Shown: piece by piece, positions 50,605-60,355 of the stretch
Position numbering within the stretch: the first letter of the stretch is position 1
How the letters are laid out: the number at the start of each line of letters is the position of its first letter
Assembly (NCBI RefSeq): GCF_047795645.1
Contig: NZ_CP181045.1
Coordinates: 3,348,001-3,412,000 of the forward strand
Length of the DNA: 64,000 nt
Source: Salipaludibacillus sp047795645
GTDB lineage: Bacteria > Bacillota > Bacilli > Bacillales > Salisediminibacteriaceae
Direction of reading: 5' to 3'
The notes under the pieces: generated by a model
What the model saw: the letters and a program-made list of their open reading frames with translations, nothing else
Database searches by the model: none
Told to the model about the DNA's origin: nothing
Program-made: the position numbers and the translations under genes

Positions 50605-52028
50605 GATTCTTCCTCCTCATCGACCTTCCCAGCCTCTTCATGATCATTATATATATCTTTGAACTGGTAAAACGTTTTTCCATTCATTAAATCTTCGACA
50701 AGTCGATATTCAGCGTCTAAATAAAGCTGCCCTAACCAACGATCCGTTTCACTATTAAATTCATCGTAATTACCTGGTTTCGGAGTAAATTCTCCGAATA
50801 CAAACTCATTTTCCGTCTTCAAAAAGTCAATTCTCATAAATGGAACAGGAATGTTGCGACTTATTTCTAACACTGTATCTCGTTCTGCTTCTGAGAAACC
50901 AATACCTTTGAAAGATTCATTTTCATATTTACCTGTTCGAATCATATTTCCTTTGTTATCCCACCAACAATATTGTAGATGAGGAGATCGAACAATCTCT
51001 AGTACCACGCCAATTTCCCCGTAAAAACAATAGAACTTCAAATCTCTTGCTGGCGTACCTTCTTGGGCTTCAATAATCAGTTCTTCAGAAAACCATTCAT
51101 CTTTACTAACAAGACCTTTAGTAAGATCTTCGTTCATCTTATATTTTAATTCATCGTACCCTTGAAAAATAGTGGAATCTTTTACTCTTTGGATCTTTTT
51201 TTCCGTATAAATGATATACACGCCTCTTCCGCCCGCTGAATCTAGTGGTTTAACAACTGTTTTTTCGTTGAAAGTTATCTGATTCAATGAATATGTCGAT
51301 TTGCTTGTTACAGGTCGACGGACATTAATCTTGTCTACTAAATCATAAGCGGAGGACTTTGTATCTAAAAGCTGATCATATGAATATGGATGGTATTTCC
51401 GCATCGTCGATCGAAATGCCAAATTTGTTTTGAAAGAAGCAATTAGTTGATCGCTTTCTAAGTCCGCATCTTCTTCCAAATGACGAATGATTTTTTCAGG
51501 AATTTCACTTAAGTCATATGCTTCCAATAATTTTGTGAACACGAGTTTCTTTTTATCGTCGCCTGTTAAATAATTAAATTGATTTACAATGGCGTCGAGG
51601 GTCTGTTGCTTTGATTTTCTCGTTTGTTTCAGATCATCGACAATAGCAAAAATCATCTCTAACGAATTAGGGTCTTTGCTTATTACACGAATCGTCTCTT
51701 TCGTCGATTTACTCGATTCGTTAGCGAGAATCTGTAATTGATCTCGTTGAATTTCTAGTTTCTCTGTTAAAGCTATTACTTGGCGATCTAAGTAATATTT
51801 TTGCTTTTCTAGCTCATCGATGTATTGTTTTTTTGTCGACGGTTTCTTTTTCAACAGTCGATTCATCATCCTAAAAGGCTTAAATATAACATTCCCGATT
51901 TTCCATGCCTTACTATTTTTAATGTGGGCGTTTCTTTTTTTCAACTGTCTATTATCTTCGTACAATTTCTTCGATTCGTTTTCCTTTTTCGTCCTATCGA
52001 TTATTTGTTGTTGACGTTGATCATCCAC
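50601..52028 (-). CDS. TupA-like ATP-grasp protein
   Basis: This protein of about 475 residues has an N-terminal coiled coil with KNSKAWKIGNVIFKPFRMM (the shared W-motif) and a helical region. A C-terminal ATP-grasp domain (about 200-470) follows with NEKTVVKPLDSAGGRGVYII, PARDLKFYCFYGEIGVVLE and PFMRIDFLKTENEFVFGEFT with PKPG. The pattern KFYCFxGE then RxDFxxxxxxxxFGExTxxPG fits the TupA family, named for the Bacillus halodurans gene needed for teichuronopeptide. I place the start at GTG 52028: GCGGGGG precedes it by about six bases, exactly like the arrangement at the next upstream junction. It overlaps the glycosyltransferase stop by 8 nt. Confidence 0.72.
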   Translation of the reverse strand: MDDQRQQQIIDRTKKENESKKLYEDNRQLKKRNAHIKNSKAWKIGNVIFKPFRMMNRLLKKKPSTKKQYIDELEKQKYYLDRQVIALTEKLEIQRDQLQILANESSKSTKETIRVISKDPNSLEMIFAIVDDLKQTRKSKQQTLDAIVNQFNYLTGDDKKKLVFTKLLEAYDLSEIPEKIIRHLEEDADLESDQLIASFKTNLAFRSTMRKYHPYSYDQLLDTKSSAYDLVDKINVRRPVTSKSTYSLNQITFNEKTVVKPLDSAGGRGVYIIYTEKKIQRVKDSTIFQGYDELKYKMNEDLTKGLVSKDEWFSEELIIEAQEGTPARDLKFYCFYGEIGVVLEIVRSPHLQYCWWDNKGNMIRTGKYENESFKGIGFSEAERDTVLEISRNIPVPFMRIDFLKTENEFVFGEFTPKPGNYDEFNSETDRWLGQLYLDAEYRLVEDLMNGKTFYQFKDIYNDHEEAGKVDEEEES

Positions 52029-54675
52029 GTACATCCCCCGCAATCCGTGCGATATGTTTGGAATAGCCAAAGTTCTTTTCGACATACGCTTGCGCTTTTG
52101 CTACTTGTTTTTGATACAAGGTCTCATCATTCATCAGTTTCTCGATCGTCCCTTTCACTTCGTCCTCTTTGGCATACATCGCCGCTTCTCCAAATAGTTT
52201 CTCATACTTTGGCTCAATAATCACGGGTACGCCCGCAGCCATCGCTTCAAACATGACGCGACCAAATGCTTCCACCCAATCGGAATGGGTATAATAGACA
52301 AACACATCAATATTTTTCAAGAAATGCTGCGGTGTTTCTTCTCCAAATTGTTTCACTATCCAATTCTCCGGAAGTTTGCCAATTATTTTCATTACACTTT
52401 TCGCTCCACCGAGAACATGAATTTGATAAGGAGATGTCGATGGATATACAGCCTCTATCTTCTCGCTGGTTTCTGGCCATTTTACATACTGATCTCTCGA
52501 GTGACGCCCAATCCGGATTACACCTTGTTTCGGTTCATATCGGTCCCGCTTCCATTCGTTAACGTCGATAATATTGACCCAGTCGGAGCTCGCTAAGTCG
52601 ATCGTTGCTAACTCATCAGCATGATGCTCTTCTAGCACACGGCGTATTTCTGGCCCAATAGGAAACCATGATCCACGTTGACCAACGTACTTCTGCAAGT
52701 TGTTCAAGCAGTCCTCGATTCGATACAGTGTCTTGCCTGTTTCACTGTAGTCTCGTTTCGGCGGTTGATTGACAATCACATGAACCTTTTTAGCTTCAAT
52801 TGTAGGAACGTACTTCTGCCAATCCTGTAAAGCAGGTGGATGTCTGACTATCAGAGCATCACAACTGACTTTTTCCCCATAAACAATCATTTGCACGAGA
52901 TCTCCGTCAATCGTATCACGTACATTCGGATTGATTCGGTCGACTGAGTTCAAGTCGTACCTTGAGAATTGTATCAGCCCTGTTCGAAGTCCTTCGCGTT
53001 TCTGCGCTTTGATTTCTTCGATGTTGGACATGTTCGTCCCACCTAACAGACGAAATTCCGAAGCAATCAGCACATCAAAGTGGCGAATCGCTTCTTTCGT
53101 TTTCGGTCGGATTGGCTGCATTGGTTCTGGAATTGGAAATGGCCGTGTTTCCATTGGAAAAGGATACTTCAATTCCACTGCACTTTCGTGATACGTCAAA
53201 TAGGCTTCACGATACTCTTTACGTGCGCCCATAAAAAATCCATGATAGCCAAATGTCGAACTTCCTGTAAGCGAACCGGTCGTTTGCCGTTGAAAAGAAT
53301 ACACGCCTTGATTTAAGTCTTGTACCGCTTCTTTTCCAAAAACGTGGATTAACCTTTTTTTAAATTCGGCATCTGCACCAAAGCGAACGCTGTCCCAATA
53401 TCCAATTTTATTCTTGATAATCTCTCTTTTGAACATTAGCGACGACATATTTGCGAATGCATATACACCAGCTTTCCCTCGTCTAAAAAACGTCAAGTCT
53501 TCCGTTAGTCGCGCTTGTAAGGACGTATTTGCGACAACGTCTGGATGGGTGATTAAATGTTTCGCTTGGTAGGCGATTTTCTCTGGATGTGACCAATCAT
53601 CGGCATCATTAATCGTAATAAAGTCACCAGTAGCCATATCCAACGCTCTGTTTCTACCTACATATGGACCAGAATTCTCCTCGTTCTGCAAGAAGCTAAC
53701 TCTCTGGTCTTTCGCTGCATACGATTGAATGATTTCTAACGTGTTGTCTTTACTGCAATCATCGACGACAATGATTTCGACATTTGTCCACGTTTGCGTT
53801 AGCAAACTATCCATCGTCGTTGCAATATTTTCTTCCGCATTAAAAGATGGGACAATAATCGATACCTTTATATCCTCGATATTGCTTGTTTGGTTAGCTA
53901 GGGTTCTTGCTGTCGACTGCAATCGATCGTACGCCGTTTTATTATTGTTTTCATTTGGATGGAGATCTATTTCGATTTGTCCATTCATCGACAGCGCATC
54001 GTTAATACATGCGATTTTCTCAGAGAACTCTTCCTTTATATTAGCCATACCGAAAAACAAGTCGATGTGATTTTCATATTCCATCCGTTCAGCTAATGTA
54101 TCCTCAGCTAACTCTTTCATCCCCAATTGAGTATAGATTTCTGCCTGCATTAACACTAATTTTCTTTTAGGGATGAGACCGGATCTTTTTTTGGCTACTT
54201 TGTGCATATAACTCGCTGCCTTTTGATAGTCGGGGAGCGTCGCTTTATTTGCATACCAACTAACAAGTTCCCACTCGGCAAGTTCAACAAGAAACTGGTT
54301 GTCTGAACGGGTAACTATTGATTCCAATTCCTTGAGCGCTTTTTCTGAAAAACCTAAATCATACAAGCGGTAGGTGACTTGCTTGATTCGTTTTTTCGCT
54401 TTTTTCTTTTTGTGCGGTTTGCTAAAAACATCTTTATAATCTCTTTTACCAGAAACAATTTTCATTAGTTGTCTTAGGTAATATTTTAGTCTGTTCACTT
54501 TTTGAATTGCTTTCATCCATAGACTATTTTGGTACGTCTCAAATTCTTTTTCCAACTGCCTGTTTTCTTCAAGCAGCCGGACTTGTTTTTCTTTTTCTTG
54601 ATTTAATGTGCTGTCTATATCTTCCCTGATCTGATCATCGTCGGTTTTATTAGATTTCGAAGCTTCACTTTCCAC
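52021..54675 (-). CDS. Double glycosyltransferase (GT2 plus GT4-like) with N-terminal helical region
   Basis: This protein of about 884 residues has an N-terminal coiled coil with YQNSLWMKAIQKVNRLKYYL and a TPR-like helical region (about 95-235). A GT2 domain follows (270-480: VSIIVPSFNAEENIATTMDS, IIVVDDCSKDNTLEII, ITINDADDWSHPEKI). The C-terminal GT4-like domain (about 540-880) has WVEAFGRVMFEAMAAGVPVI (the EX7E motif). It probably adds two sugars in succession at the membrane surface. The GTG start at 54675 follows GAGGG and overlaps the preceding gene by 11 nt. It is a close paralogue of the next gene upstream, with long stretches nearly identical in the GT4 part. Confidence 0.85.
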   Translation of the reverse strand: MESEASKSNKTDDDQIREDIDSTLNQEKEKQVRLLEENRQLEKEFETYQNSLWMKAIQKVNRLKYYLRQLMKIVSGKRDYKDVFSKPHKKKKAKKRIKQVTYRLYDLGFSEKALKELESIVTRSDNQFLVELAEWELVSWYANKATLPDYQKAASYMHKVAKKRSGLIPKRKLVLMQAEIYTQLGMKELAEDTLAERMEYENHIDLFFGMANIKEEFSEKIACINDALSMNGQIEIDLHPNENNNKTAYDRLQSTARTLANQTSNIEDIKVSIIVPSFNAEENIATTMDSLLTQTWTNVEIIVVDDCSKDNTLEIIQSYAAKDQRVSFLQNEENSGPYVGRNRALDMATGDFITINDADDWSHPEKIAYQAKHLITHPDVVANTSLQARLTEDLTFFRRGKAGVYAFANMSSLMFKREIIKNKIGYWDSVRFGADAEFKKRLIHVFGKEAVQDLNQGVYSFQRQTTGSLTGSSTFGYHGFFMGARKEYREAYLTYHESAVELKYPFPMETRPFPIPEPMQPIRPKTKEAIRHFDVLIASEFRLLGGTNMSNIEEIKAQKREGLRTGLIQFSRYDLNSVDRINPNVRDTIDGDLVQMIVYGEKVSCDALIVRHPPALQDWQKYVPTIEAKKVHVIVNQPPKRDYSETGKTLYRIEDCLNNLQKYVGQRGSWFPIGPEIRRVLEEHHADELATIDLASSDWVNIIDVNEWKRDRYEPKQGVIRIGRHSRDQYVKWPETSEKIEAVYPSTSPYQIHVLGGAKSVMKIIGKLPENWIVKQFGEETPQHFLKNIDVFVYYTHSDWVEAFGRVMFEAMAAGVPVIIEPKYEKLFGEAAMYAKEDEVKGTIEKLMNDETLYQKQVAKAQAYVEKNFGYSKHIARIAGDVRG

Positions 54676-57196
54676 TCATATCCCTCGCAATCCGCGCGAT
54701 ATGTTTGGAATAGCCAAAATTGTTTTCTACATAGGCTTGTGCCTTTTCAACCTGTTCTACGTATCGTTTCTCATCACCAATAAGAGCCTCAATTACCTGT
54801 TTCACTTCGTCCGCTTCGGCATACATTGCCGCCTCACCAAATAGTTGCTGATATTTGGGCTCGATAATCACAGGAACGCCCGCTGCCATTGCTTCAAACA
54901 TCACACGTCCAAACGCTTCAACCCAATCAGAATGGGTGTAGTAAACAAACACATCAATATTTTTCAAAAAATCTTGTGGCGCTTCTTCGCCAAACTGCTT
55001 CACATGCCAGTTCTTCGGAAGGTCACCAAGAACGTCGGTAGCACTCTTCGCTCCTCCAAGAACGTGAATCTCATAGGGAGTTGTAGATGGATATACTTTC
55101 TCAATCTGTTCGCGTGTTTCCGGCCACTTCACATACTGATCCCTCGAATGACGACCAATTCTGATCGTACCTTGCTTCGGCACATATTGATCCCGTTTCC
55201 ACTCACTGACGTTAATGATATTCACCCAATCCTCTTCCGCTAGTTCAATACCGGCTAACTCTTCTGAATGATGTTCTTCTAACGTCCGGCGTATTTCCGG
55301 ACCAATCGGAGACCATATTCCACTAGCATCAAAATATGTTTTCAAGTTATTTAGACAGTCGTCGAATCGATATAGCGTTTCACCTGTTTCACTGTAATCA
55401 CGTTTCGGCGGTTGGTTGACAATCACATGCACTTTCTTCGCTTCGACATCCGGCACATACTTTTGCCACTCCTGTAAAGCGGGTGGATGTCTCACAATCA
55501 AGACATCGCAACTTACTTTCTCGCCATAAACAATCATTTGCACGTGCTCTCCGTCGATGACATCACGCACGTGCGGGTTAACTTTTTCGACAGAGTTTAA
55601 ATCATATCGAGATAACTGAATCAGACCTGTCTTGTACCCTGCTTGCTTTTGTGCTTTGATTTCTTCAATGTTAGACATGTTGTTTCCGCCTAACAATCGG
55701 AATTCGGAAGCAATCAGTACATCGTAATGCCGTCGCTCTTCTTTGTTCGTCGATCGATTTGGCTTCATTGGCTCTGGGATTGGGTAAGGTCTCGCCTCCA
55801 TCGGGAACGGATACTTCAAGCTCTCTGAACTTTCGTGATAATGTTCATGGGACTCTGCATACTCCTTACGCGCACCCATGAAAAAGCCCGGAAAGCCAAA
55901 AGCAGAATTTCCTGTCAATGAATCATCAGTTTGTCTTTGAAAGGACATTGGCGCAGAATCAATTTCTTCTAAAGCTTTTTCACCGAAGATTTTCTTAATT
56001 CTTTTCACATACTCCGAATCTCCTGCAAATCGAACAGAATCCCAGTATCCAAGTTCATTCATTACTTCTTCTCGACGAAACATAAAGGATGAGAAGTTTG
56101 CAAATAGATACACGCCGAATTTTCCACGACGATAAAAGTCAAGATTATTCGATAATCGTGCTTGGTTACTGAAGTTTCCAATTAACTTGGCGTTCTTCTC
56201 TAAATGTTGCACTTGCAGCGCTATTTTTTCAGGGTGAGACCAGTCATCTGCGTCATTGATCGTGACATACTTCCCCGTCGCATCGGATAAAGCTACATTT
56301 CTTGCCACATACGCACCACTGTTAGTCGCTGTTTGATAAAATTTAATTCTCTCATCAAGCTCCATCATCTGTTTCACTACTGTCGCGGTTTCGTCGGTAC
56401 TGCAGTCATCAACAACGAGGATCTCAATATTTTGCCACGTTTGCTTTAGTAAAGAGTTAAGCGCTGTATCAACGTTATCTGCGGCATTATAAACTGGTAC
56501 AATGATCGATACTTTCGCTGACTGCTCTGAAGTTGCTATTCGTTTTGTTGTGTCTTCTGTCGTCAATAAATCATATTTATGCTCGGCGGACTTATTTTCG
56601 GCAAATTGGATCTCTGCTCTCCCTTCGTTTCGATAAAGGTGATTGATCCATGAGAGTTTCTTTTCGTCGCTTTCTTGCACATTTGCAAGCGCAAGAATCG
56701 CGTCGGGATGTTGATCGGTTTTGTGCAGACGTTCGATGATTTTCGTTGCTGCTTCGGTCTTACCTAATGTCTGATAGCTTTCTGCAAGCATAATGATCAA
56801 TTTGCGGAGACGATCGCTGTCTTTTTCGACATTGAGCATTTCCGAGCCGATTTTGAGCGCGTTTTGCGCGCCGTCTTCACTATGTAAATTTGCATACCAC
56901 ACCAATAATTCGTATCCTGCCATTTTTTTGAGAAACATGTCTTCTTCTTGCGTATAGAGTTCCTTTAAATCTGTTAAAGCTTTCTCTTGAAAACCAAGGC
57001 TTGTAAGGCGATGTTTCAATCTGTCTACTTTCTTTAATTGCGCTCGTTTATCGCCAGGCTTTATGATCCTTTTTAATAAAGCTTTCTGATCATCGGTTAA
57101 CATGTTAGAAAGTCTTTCTTTATAGCTCGACTTTAACTTCTTATATAAGAGCCATTCGACTGCATTTGTCACAGATTTCCGCCCACGTCTCAACAT
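54665..57196 (-). CDS. Double glycosyltransferase (GT2 plus GT4-like), paralogue of the adjacent gene
   Basis: This 843-residue protein lacks the N-terminal coiled coil but is otherwise laid out like its neighbour: helical/TPR-like region (about 45-200), GT2 domain (about 230-440: VSIIVPVYNAADNVDTALNS, ILVVDDCSTDETATVV, VTINDADDWSHPEKIA) and GT4-like domain (about 500-840: WVEAFGRVMFEAMAAGVPVI). The motifs FRRGKFGVYLFANFS and RYDLNSVEKVNPHVRDVIDG are shared with the neighbour. The pair probably arose by tandem duplication and now makes alternating linkages in the polymer backbone, which is an inference. ATG 57196 has only a weak GGTGG site and lies 15 nt after the ABC ATPase gene. Confidence 0.86.
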   Translation of the reverse strand: MLRRGRKSVTNAVEWLLYKKLKSSYKERLSNMLTDDQKALLKRIIKPGDKRAQLKKVDRLKHRLTSLGFQEKALTDLKELYTQEEDMFLKKMAGYELLVWYANLHSEDGAQNALKIGSEMLNVEKDSDRLRKLIIMLAESYQTLGKTEAATKIIERLHKTDQHPDAILALANVQESDEKKLSWINHLYRNEGRAEIQFAENKSAEHKYDLLTTEDTTKRIATSEQSAKVSIIVPVYNAADNVDTALNSLLKQTWQNIEILVVDDCSTDETATVVKQMMELDERIKFYQTATNSGAYVARNVALSDATGKYVTINDADDWSHPEKIALQVQHLEKNAKLIGNFSNQARLSNNLDFYRRGKFGVYLFANFSSFMFRREEVMNELGYWDSVRFAGDSEYVKRIKKIFGEKALEEIDSAPMSFQRQTDDSLTGNSAFGFPGFFMGARKEYAESHEHYHESSESLKYPFPMEARPYPIPEPMKPNRSTNKEERRHYDVLIASEFRLLGGNNMSNIEEIKAQKQAGYKTGLIQLSRYDLNSVEKVNPHVRDVIDGEHVQMIVYGEKVSCDVLIVRHPPALQEWQKYVPDVEAKKVHVIVNQPPKRDYSETGETLYRFDDCLNNLKTYFDASGIWSPIGPEIRRTLEEHHSEELAGIELAEEDWVNIINVSEWKRDQYVPKQGTIRIGRHSRDQYVKWPETREQIEKVYPSTTPYEIHVLGGAKSATDVLGDLPKNWHVKQFGEEAPQDFLKNIDVFVYYTHSDWVEAFGRVMFEAMAAGVPVIIEPKYQQLFGEAAMYAEADEVKQVIEALIGDEKRYVEQVEKAQAYVENNFGYSKHIARIARDMSGK

Positions 57197-57211
57197 GATT
57201 TTTCACCACCG

Positions 57212-58723
57212 CTATTCTTTAGTCGCCCTTAACTCATCCACTCTGGCGCGATATTTTACAACTGCTTCTTCAGGGTCTCCATCATACATGATTTGTCCTT
57301 TTTCCATCCAAATCACGCGATTACACATCTTCGTTGCAACACTCATACTATGCGTCACGATCAGGACAGCTTTCGATTGCCCCATGATTTCCTGGATTTT
57401 TTCACTAGCCTTTTGCTTAAATGCCATATCACCAGTCGACAGTGCCTCATCAATGATGAAAATATCCGGTTTGAGCATCGCTGCAATACTAAATCCTAGC
57501 CGCGCTTTCATTCCACTGGAGTATTTTTTGACTGCCTTATCGATGTGTTGATTTAATTCGGAAAAATCAACAATCTCTTGATATTTTTCATCTATTTTTT
57601 GTTTCGGAATTCCTAGTAACATGCCATTTAGGTAAATGTTATCCATCCCTGACAATTGCTCGTTAAATCCTGCTCCATAACTTAGTAAAGACGTTGTCTC
57701 CCCATTCATCACAAGGGTACCTTCATCCGGACTTAGAATATTCGTCAACACTTTACAAAGCGTACTTTTCCCTGCACCGTTATGACCGATAATTCCGACG
57801 ACTTGGCCTTCCTTAATATCGACAGTAATATTACGCAATGCCCAAAACTCTTCTTTATTAATTTTAAATGATATTCCCATATTTTCTGCTTTAATGACAG
57901 ATTCGTTCCCTACTGTTGTCGTAATTTTCTCAAGTTCAACCTTTGCCGATTTTCTGTCTCTGCGGGGAACGGTCTTTTTATATTCCTTAATCACTTCCGC
58001 CGGTTTTCCTACCCCTTTTATTTCTCCCTTTTCAAGCCAGATTAACCGGTCACAGTTCCTCTTTGCATATCTTAAACTATGTGTCACGATAATGACCATT
58101 TTTGCTTTTTTAACTAGATCTTGCATTTTTTCAGCAGCTTTTTGTCCAAAGGCTCTATCACCAGTATTTAACGCTTCATCGAGGATGAGGATTTCTGGTT
58201 CTAAATGAGACGCAACACTGAAACCCAATCTTGCCTTCATCCCGCTGGAGTAATACTTCATCGGCCGCTCAAAAAACTCATTTAAGTCGGAAAACTCTTT
58301 AATCGTTTCAATATAGTCGTCAATTTTTCTACGGTGTTGACCTAGCATCATTCCGTTTAAATAAACATTCTCTCTCCCCGTCAATTCTTTCTTGAACCCC
58401 ATACCGAGTGAGAATAAGGAAGAAACTTTCCCATCGACAGTAAGTTCACCTGAATCGGGTCGAAGTATCCCTGTTAGCATTTTGCAAAGCGTCGTTTTAC
58501 CAGAACCATTCGATCCAATAATTCCAAGTATTTCTCCTTGGTATGCTTGAAAATTCAAGTCTCTAATTGGCCAAAAATCGGCATCTGCTTTTTCTTTCGT
58601 TTTCTTAGATAGCAGGTCCATCATTCTTGACTTGTAATCTTCTTGCTGCCCTGCTTTAAAGAAAACACCTAAATTTTTTGCCTCTATAACTACTTCTTGT
58701 TTTTCCATTTGATTTTCCATCAT
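57212..58723 (-). CDS. Polysaccharide-export ABC ATPase with two ATPase domains in one chain (TagH-like)
   Basis: This 503-residue protein is built of two complete nucleotide-binding domains. Half one has Walker A GSNGSGKTT, signature YSSGMKARLG and Walker B LILDEALNTGD; half two has GHNGAGKST, YSSGMKARLG and FIIDEALSTGD. All catalytic motifs are intact in both. It belongs to the ABC-2 exporter class that moves teichoic acids, teichuronic acids or O-antigen (TagH, Wzt). The usual family form is one domain that dimerises, so this is a natural fused dimer. Starts at 58723 or 58720 are both feasible after GAGGG. It is 11 nt from the permease gene and forms the exporter with it. Confidence 0.92.
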   Translation of the reverse strand: MMENQMEKQEVVIEAKNLGVFFKAGQQEDYKSRMMDLLSKKTKEKADADFWPIRDLNFQAYQGEILGIIGSNGSGKTTLCKMLTGILRPDSGELTVDGKVSSLFSLGMGFKKELTGRENVYLNGMMLGQHRRKIDDYIETIKEFSDLNEFFERPMKYYSSGMKARLGFSVASHLEPEILILDEALNTGDRAFGQKAAEKMQDLVKKAKMVIIVTHSLRYAKRNCDRLIWLEKGEIKGVGKPAEVIKEYKKTVPRRDRKSAKVELEKITTTVGNESVIKAENMGISFKINKEEFWALRNITVDIKEGQVVGIIGHNGAGKSTLCKVLTNILSPDEGTLVMNGETTSLLSYGAGFNEQLSGMDNIYLNGMLLGIPKQKIDEKYQEIVDFSELNQHIDKAVKKYSSGMKARLGFSIAAMLKPDIFIIDEALSTGDMAFKQKASEKIQEIMGQSKAVLIVTHSMSVATKMCNRVIWMEKGQIMYDGDPEEAVVKYRARVDELRATKE

Positions 58724-58734
58724 ATAAACCCTCT

Positions 58735-59514
58735 TTATAATGCTTTTATGATTTTGTGTTCATTTTTGCTGTAATAATACAGTGTAAGAATAGATACTAG
58801 AAGGCTGACTACCCCGATAACCGCCAAACCACTCACATTCGGCGACGAGTTATACATCAATATATCCCGGTAGGACGTAATAATAATCGCAACTGGGTTA
58901 ATATCGACCGCCCAACTATATTTATCTGGCAGTCTGCTACCATGCCAAATGATTGGTGAGGAGTAGAAAAATACTCTCGTTATATGAGATAATAAATGAT
59001 CCATATCTCTGATAAACACTGTCACGTATGCAAGGATAAAACTAATTGCAATTAAAAAGATTAATTGTACGAGAATAATAAATGGCAAATAAATAATTTG
59101 CCAACCTGGGATCACGCCATTCACCACAAGAAATACTGCAATGACGACAAGCCCAAAAGCAAAGTTAAACATCTGTGTAAATGTGAACGATAAAGGAAAA
59201 ATAGATTTCGGTAAATACACTTGATTGATAATCGACGAATATTTAAGAATAGATTTGGACGATGTATTGATTGTTGTACTAATCCATCTCCATGAAATCA
59301 AACCTATCACGAGAAATACTGCAAAACTTTCTCCCTCTGGTCCTCCTCGCCCCAAAACGACTGAAACGAGAAAATAATAGACAACGACATTTAATAAAGG
59401 ATCTAGCAGCCACCAGAAGTAACCTAAATAACTATTTCTATGTTCTGCTTTTAAGCCAGATTTAACTAAATAAATTAATAAATCTTTTCTTTTTATCATT
59501 TCATCAATATACAT
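58735..59514 (-). CDS. Polysaccharide-export ABC permease (TagG-like)
   Basis: This ABC-2 permease of about 259 residues has six hydrophobic segments. Family landmarks are NSYLGYFWWLLDPLLNVVVY near residue 30, the FAVFLVIGLISWRW stretch, SSIINQVYLPKSIFPLSFTF and YSSPIIWHG near 190. With the fused ATPase it should flip or export an undecaprenyl-linked polymer across the membrane, ready for LCP ligases. ATG 59514 is seven bases after GAGAG; ATG 59520 and GTG 59535 are less well placed. Confidence 0.92.
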   Translation of the reverse strand: MYIDEMIKRKDLLIYLVKSGLKAEHRNSYLGYFWWLLDPLLNVVVYYFLVSVVLGRGGPEGESFAVFLVIGLISWRWISTTINTSSKSILKYSSIINQVYLPKSIFPLSFTFTQMFNFAFGLVVIAVFLVVNGVIPGWQIIYLPFIILVQLIFLIAISFILAYVTVFIRDMDHLLSHITRVFFYSSPIIWHGSRLPDKYSWAVDINPVAIIITSYRDILMYNSSPNVSGLAVIGVVSLLVSILTLYYYSKNEHKIIKAL

Positions 59515-59561
59515 TCTCATACTCTCTTTAGACACCGCCTATTCTCATTGAAACATACCTG

Positions 59562-60332
59562 TTATTTCATGTATTTTCTTGTTTTGTTTACCGCAAAGTG
59601 AGCAAAGTACCATAAACTTTTTGGCAAACTAAATTTCTCTATGTCACGATATACTTGCCAATTTAGCTTTGCCATGTTCCATTTATTACTTGATAACGAA
59701 CTACTTATTTCTCTGTATTTTGCGAGACATTCGTTGATGCCATAAGCCAGATTACCATTTTTCGTAATTTCCAACCAGAGAACATAATCTTGCCTCGCTC
59801 GGATATCGACCATCTGGACTTGTCCAAGTTTTTCTTTATCTAACATCACCGTCAAACAACCGATCGTATTTTGCTTCAATAAATCCTTGTACGTTGTTGT
59901 TGAGGCTATTTTTTCACTTTGATTTAGGAACTGATTTGATTGATCAACGACCCAGTAAGTCGTGTGAGAAAAAGCAATGTCTTTCTCTAACATAAACTGT
60001 ATTTGTTTCTGCAACTTTTCAGCCATCCATTCATCGTCACTATCTAAAAAGGCGATAAAACGTCCCTCACTCTGTTGGATTGCGACATTCCGTGCGTTTG
60101 CCGCTCCTTTGTTTTCTTCGAGTGCAATGACGTGAATACGACTGTCCTCTTTTTTGTATTGATTAATCAGTGGAACCGTTTCGTCAGACGAAGCGTCATC
60201 GACAATGATCATTTCCCAGTTTTGGTACGTCTGATTAATCACTGATTCAATTGTCTTCCCTATGTACCGTTCTGAATTGTAGGAAGGTGTGATCACGGAC
60301 ACTTTCGGTTGGATGTTGTTACGTGAATTCAT
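59562..60332 (-). CDS. GT2 family glycosyltransferase
   Basis: This is a GT-A glycosyltransferase of about 256 residues with KVSVITPSYNSERYIGKTIE at the N-terminus, MIIVDDASSDETVPLI, NVAIQQSEGRFIAFLDSDDE (DXD-like motif) and WLEITKNGNLAYGI. It transfers a sugar from a nucleotide donor to the growing lipid-linked unit; donor and acceptor are unknown. ATG 60332 follows GGAGAG and is preferred to an in-frame start at 60410 that would overlap the preceding gene by 55 nt. Confidence 0.9.
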   Translation of the reverse strand: MNSRNNIQPKVSVITPSYNSERYIGKTIESVINQTYQNWEMIIVDDASSDETVPLINQYKKEDSRIHVIALEENKGAANARNVAIQQSEGRFIAFLDSDDEWMAEKLQKQIQFMLEKDIAFSHTTYWVVDQSNQFLNQSEKIASTTTYKDLLKQNTIGCLTVMLDKEKLGQVQMVDIRARQDYVLWLEITKNGNLAYGINECLAKYREISSSLSSNKWNMAKLNWQVYRDIEKFSLPKSLWYFAHFAVNKTRKYMK

Positions 60333-60355
60333 AAAATTCTCTCCACTAGTATATA

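Noticed and set aside
54845..55243. Plus-strand frame of 132 codons opposite a glycosyltransferase gene
   Set aside because: It is the antisense of conserved GT4 sequence, and a similar shadow exists at the paralogue (52285-52596), which explains the apparent conservation.
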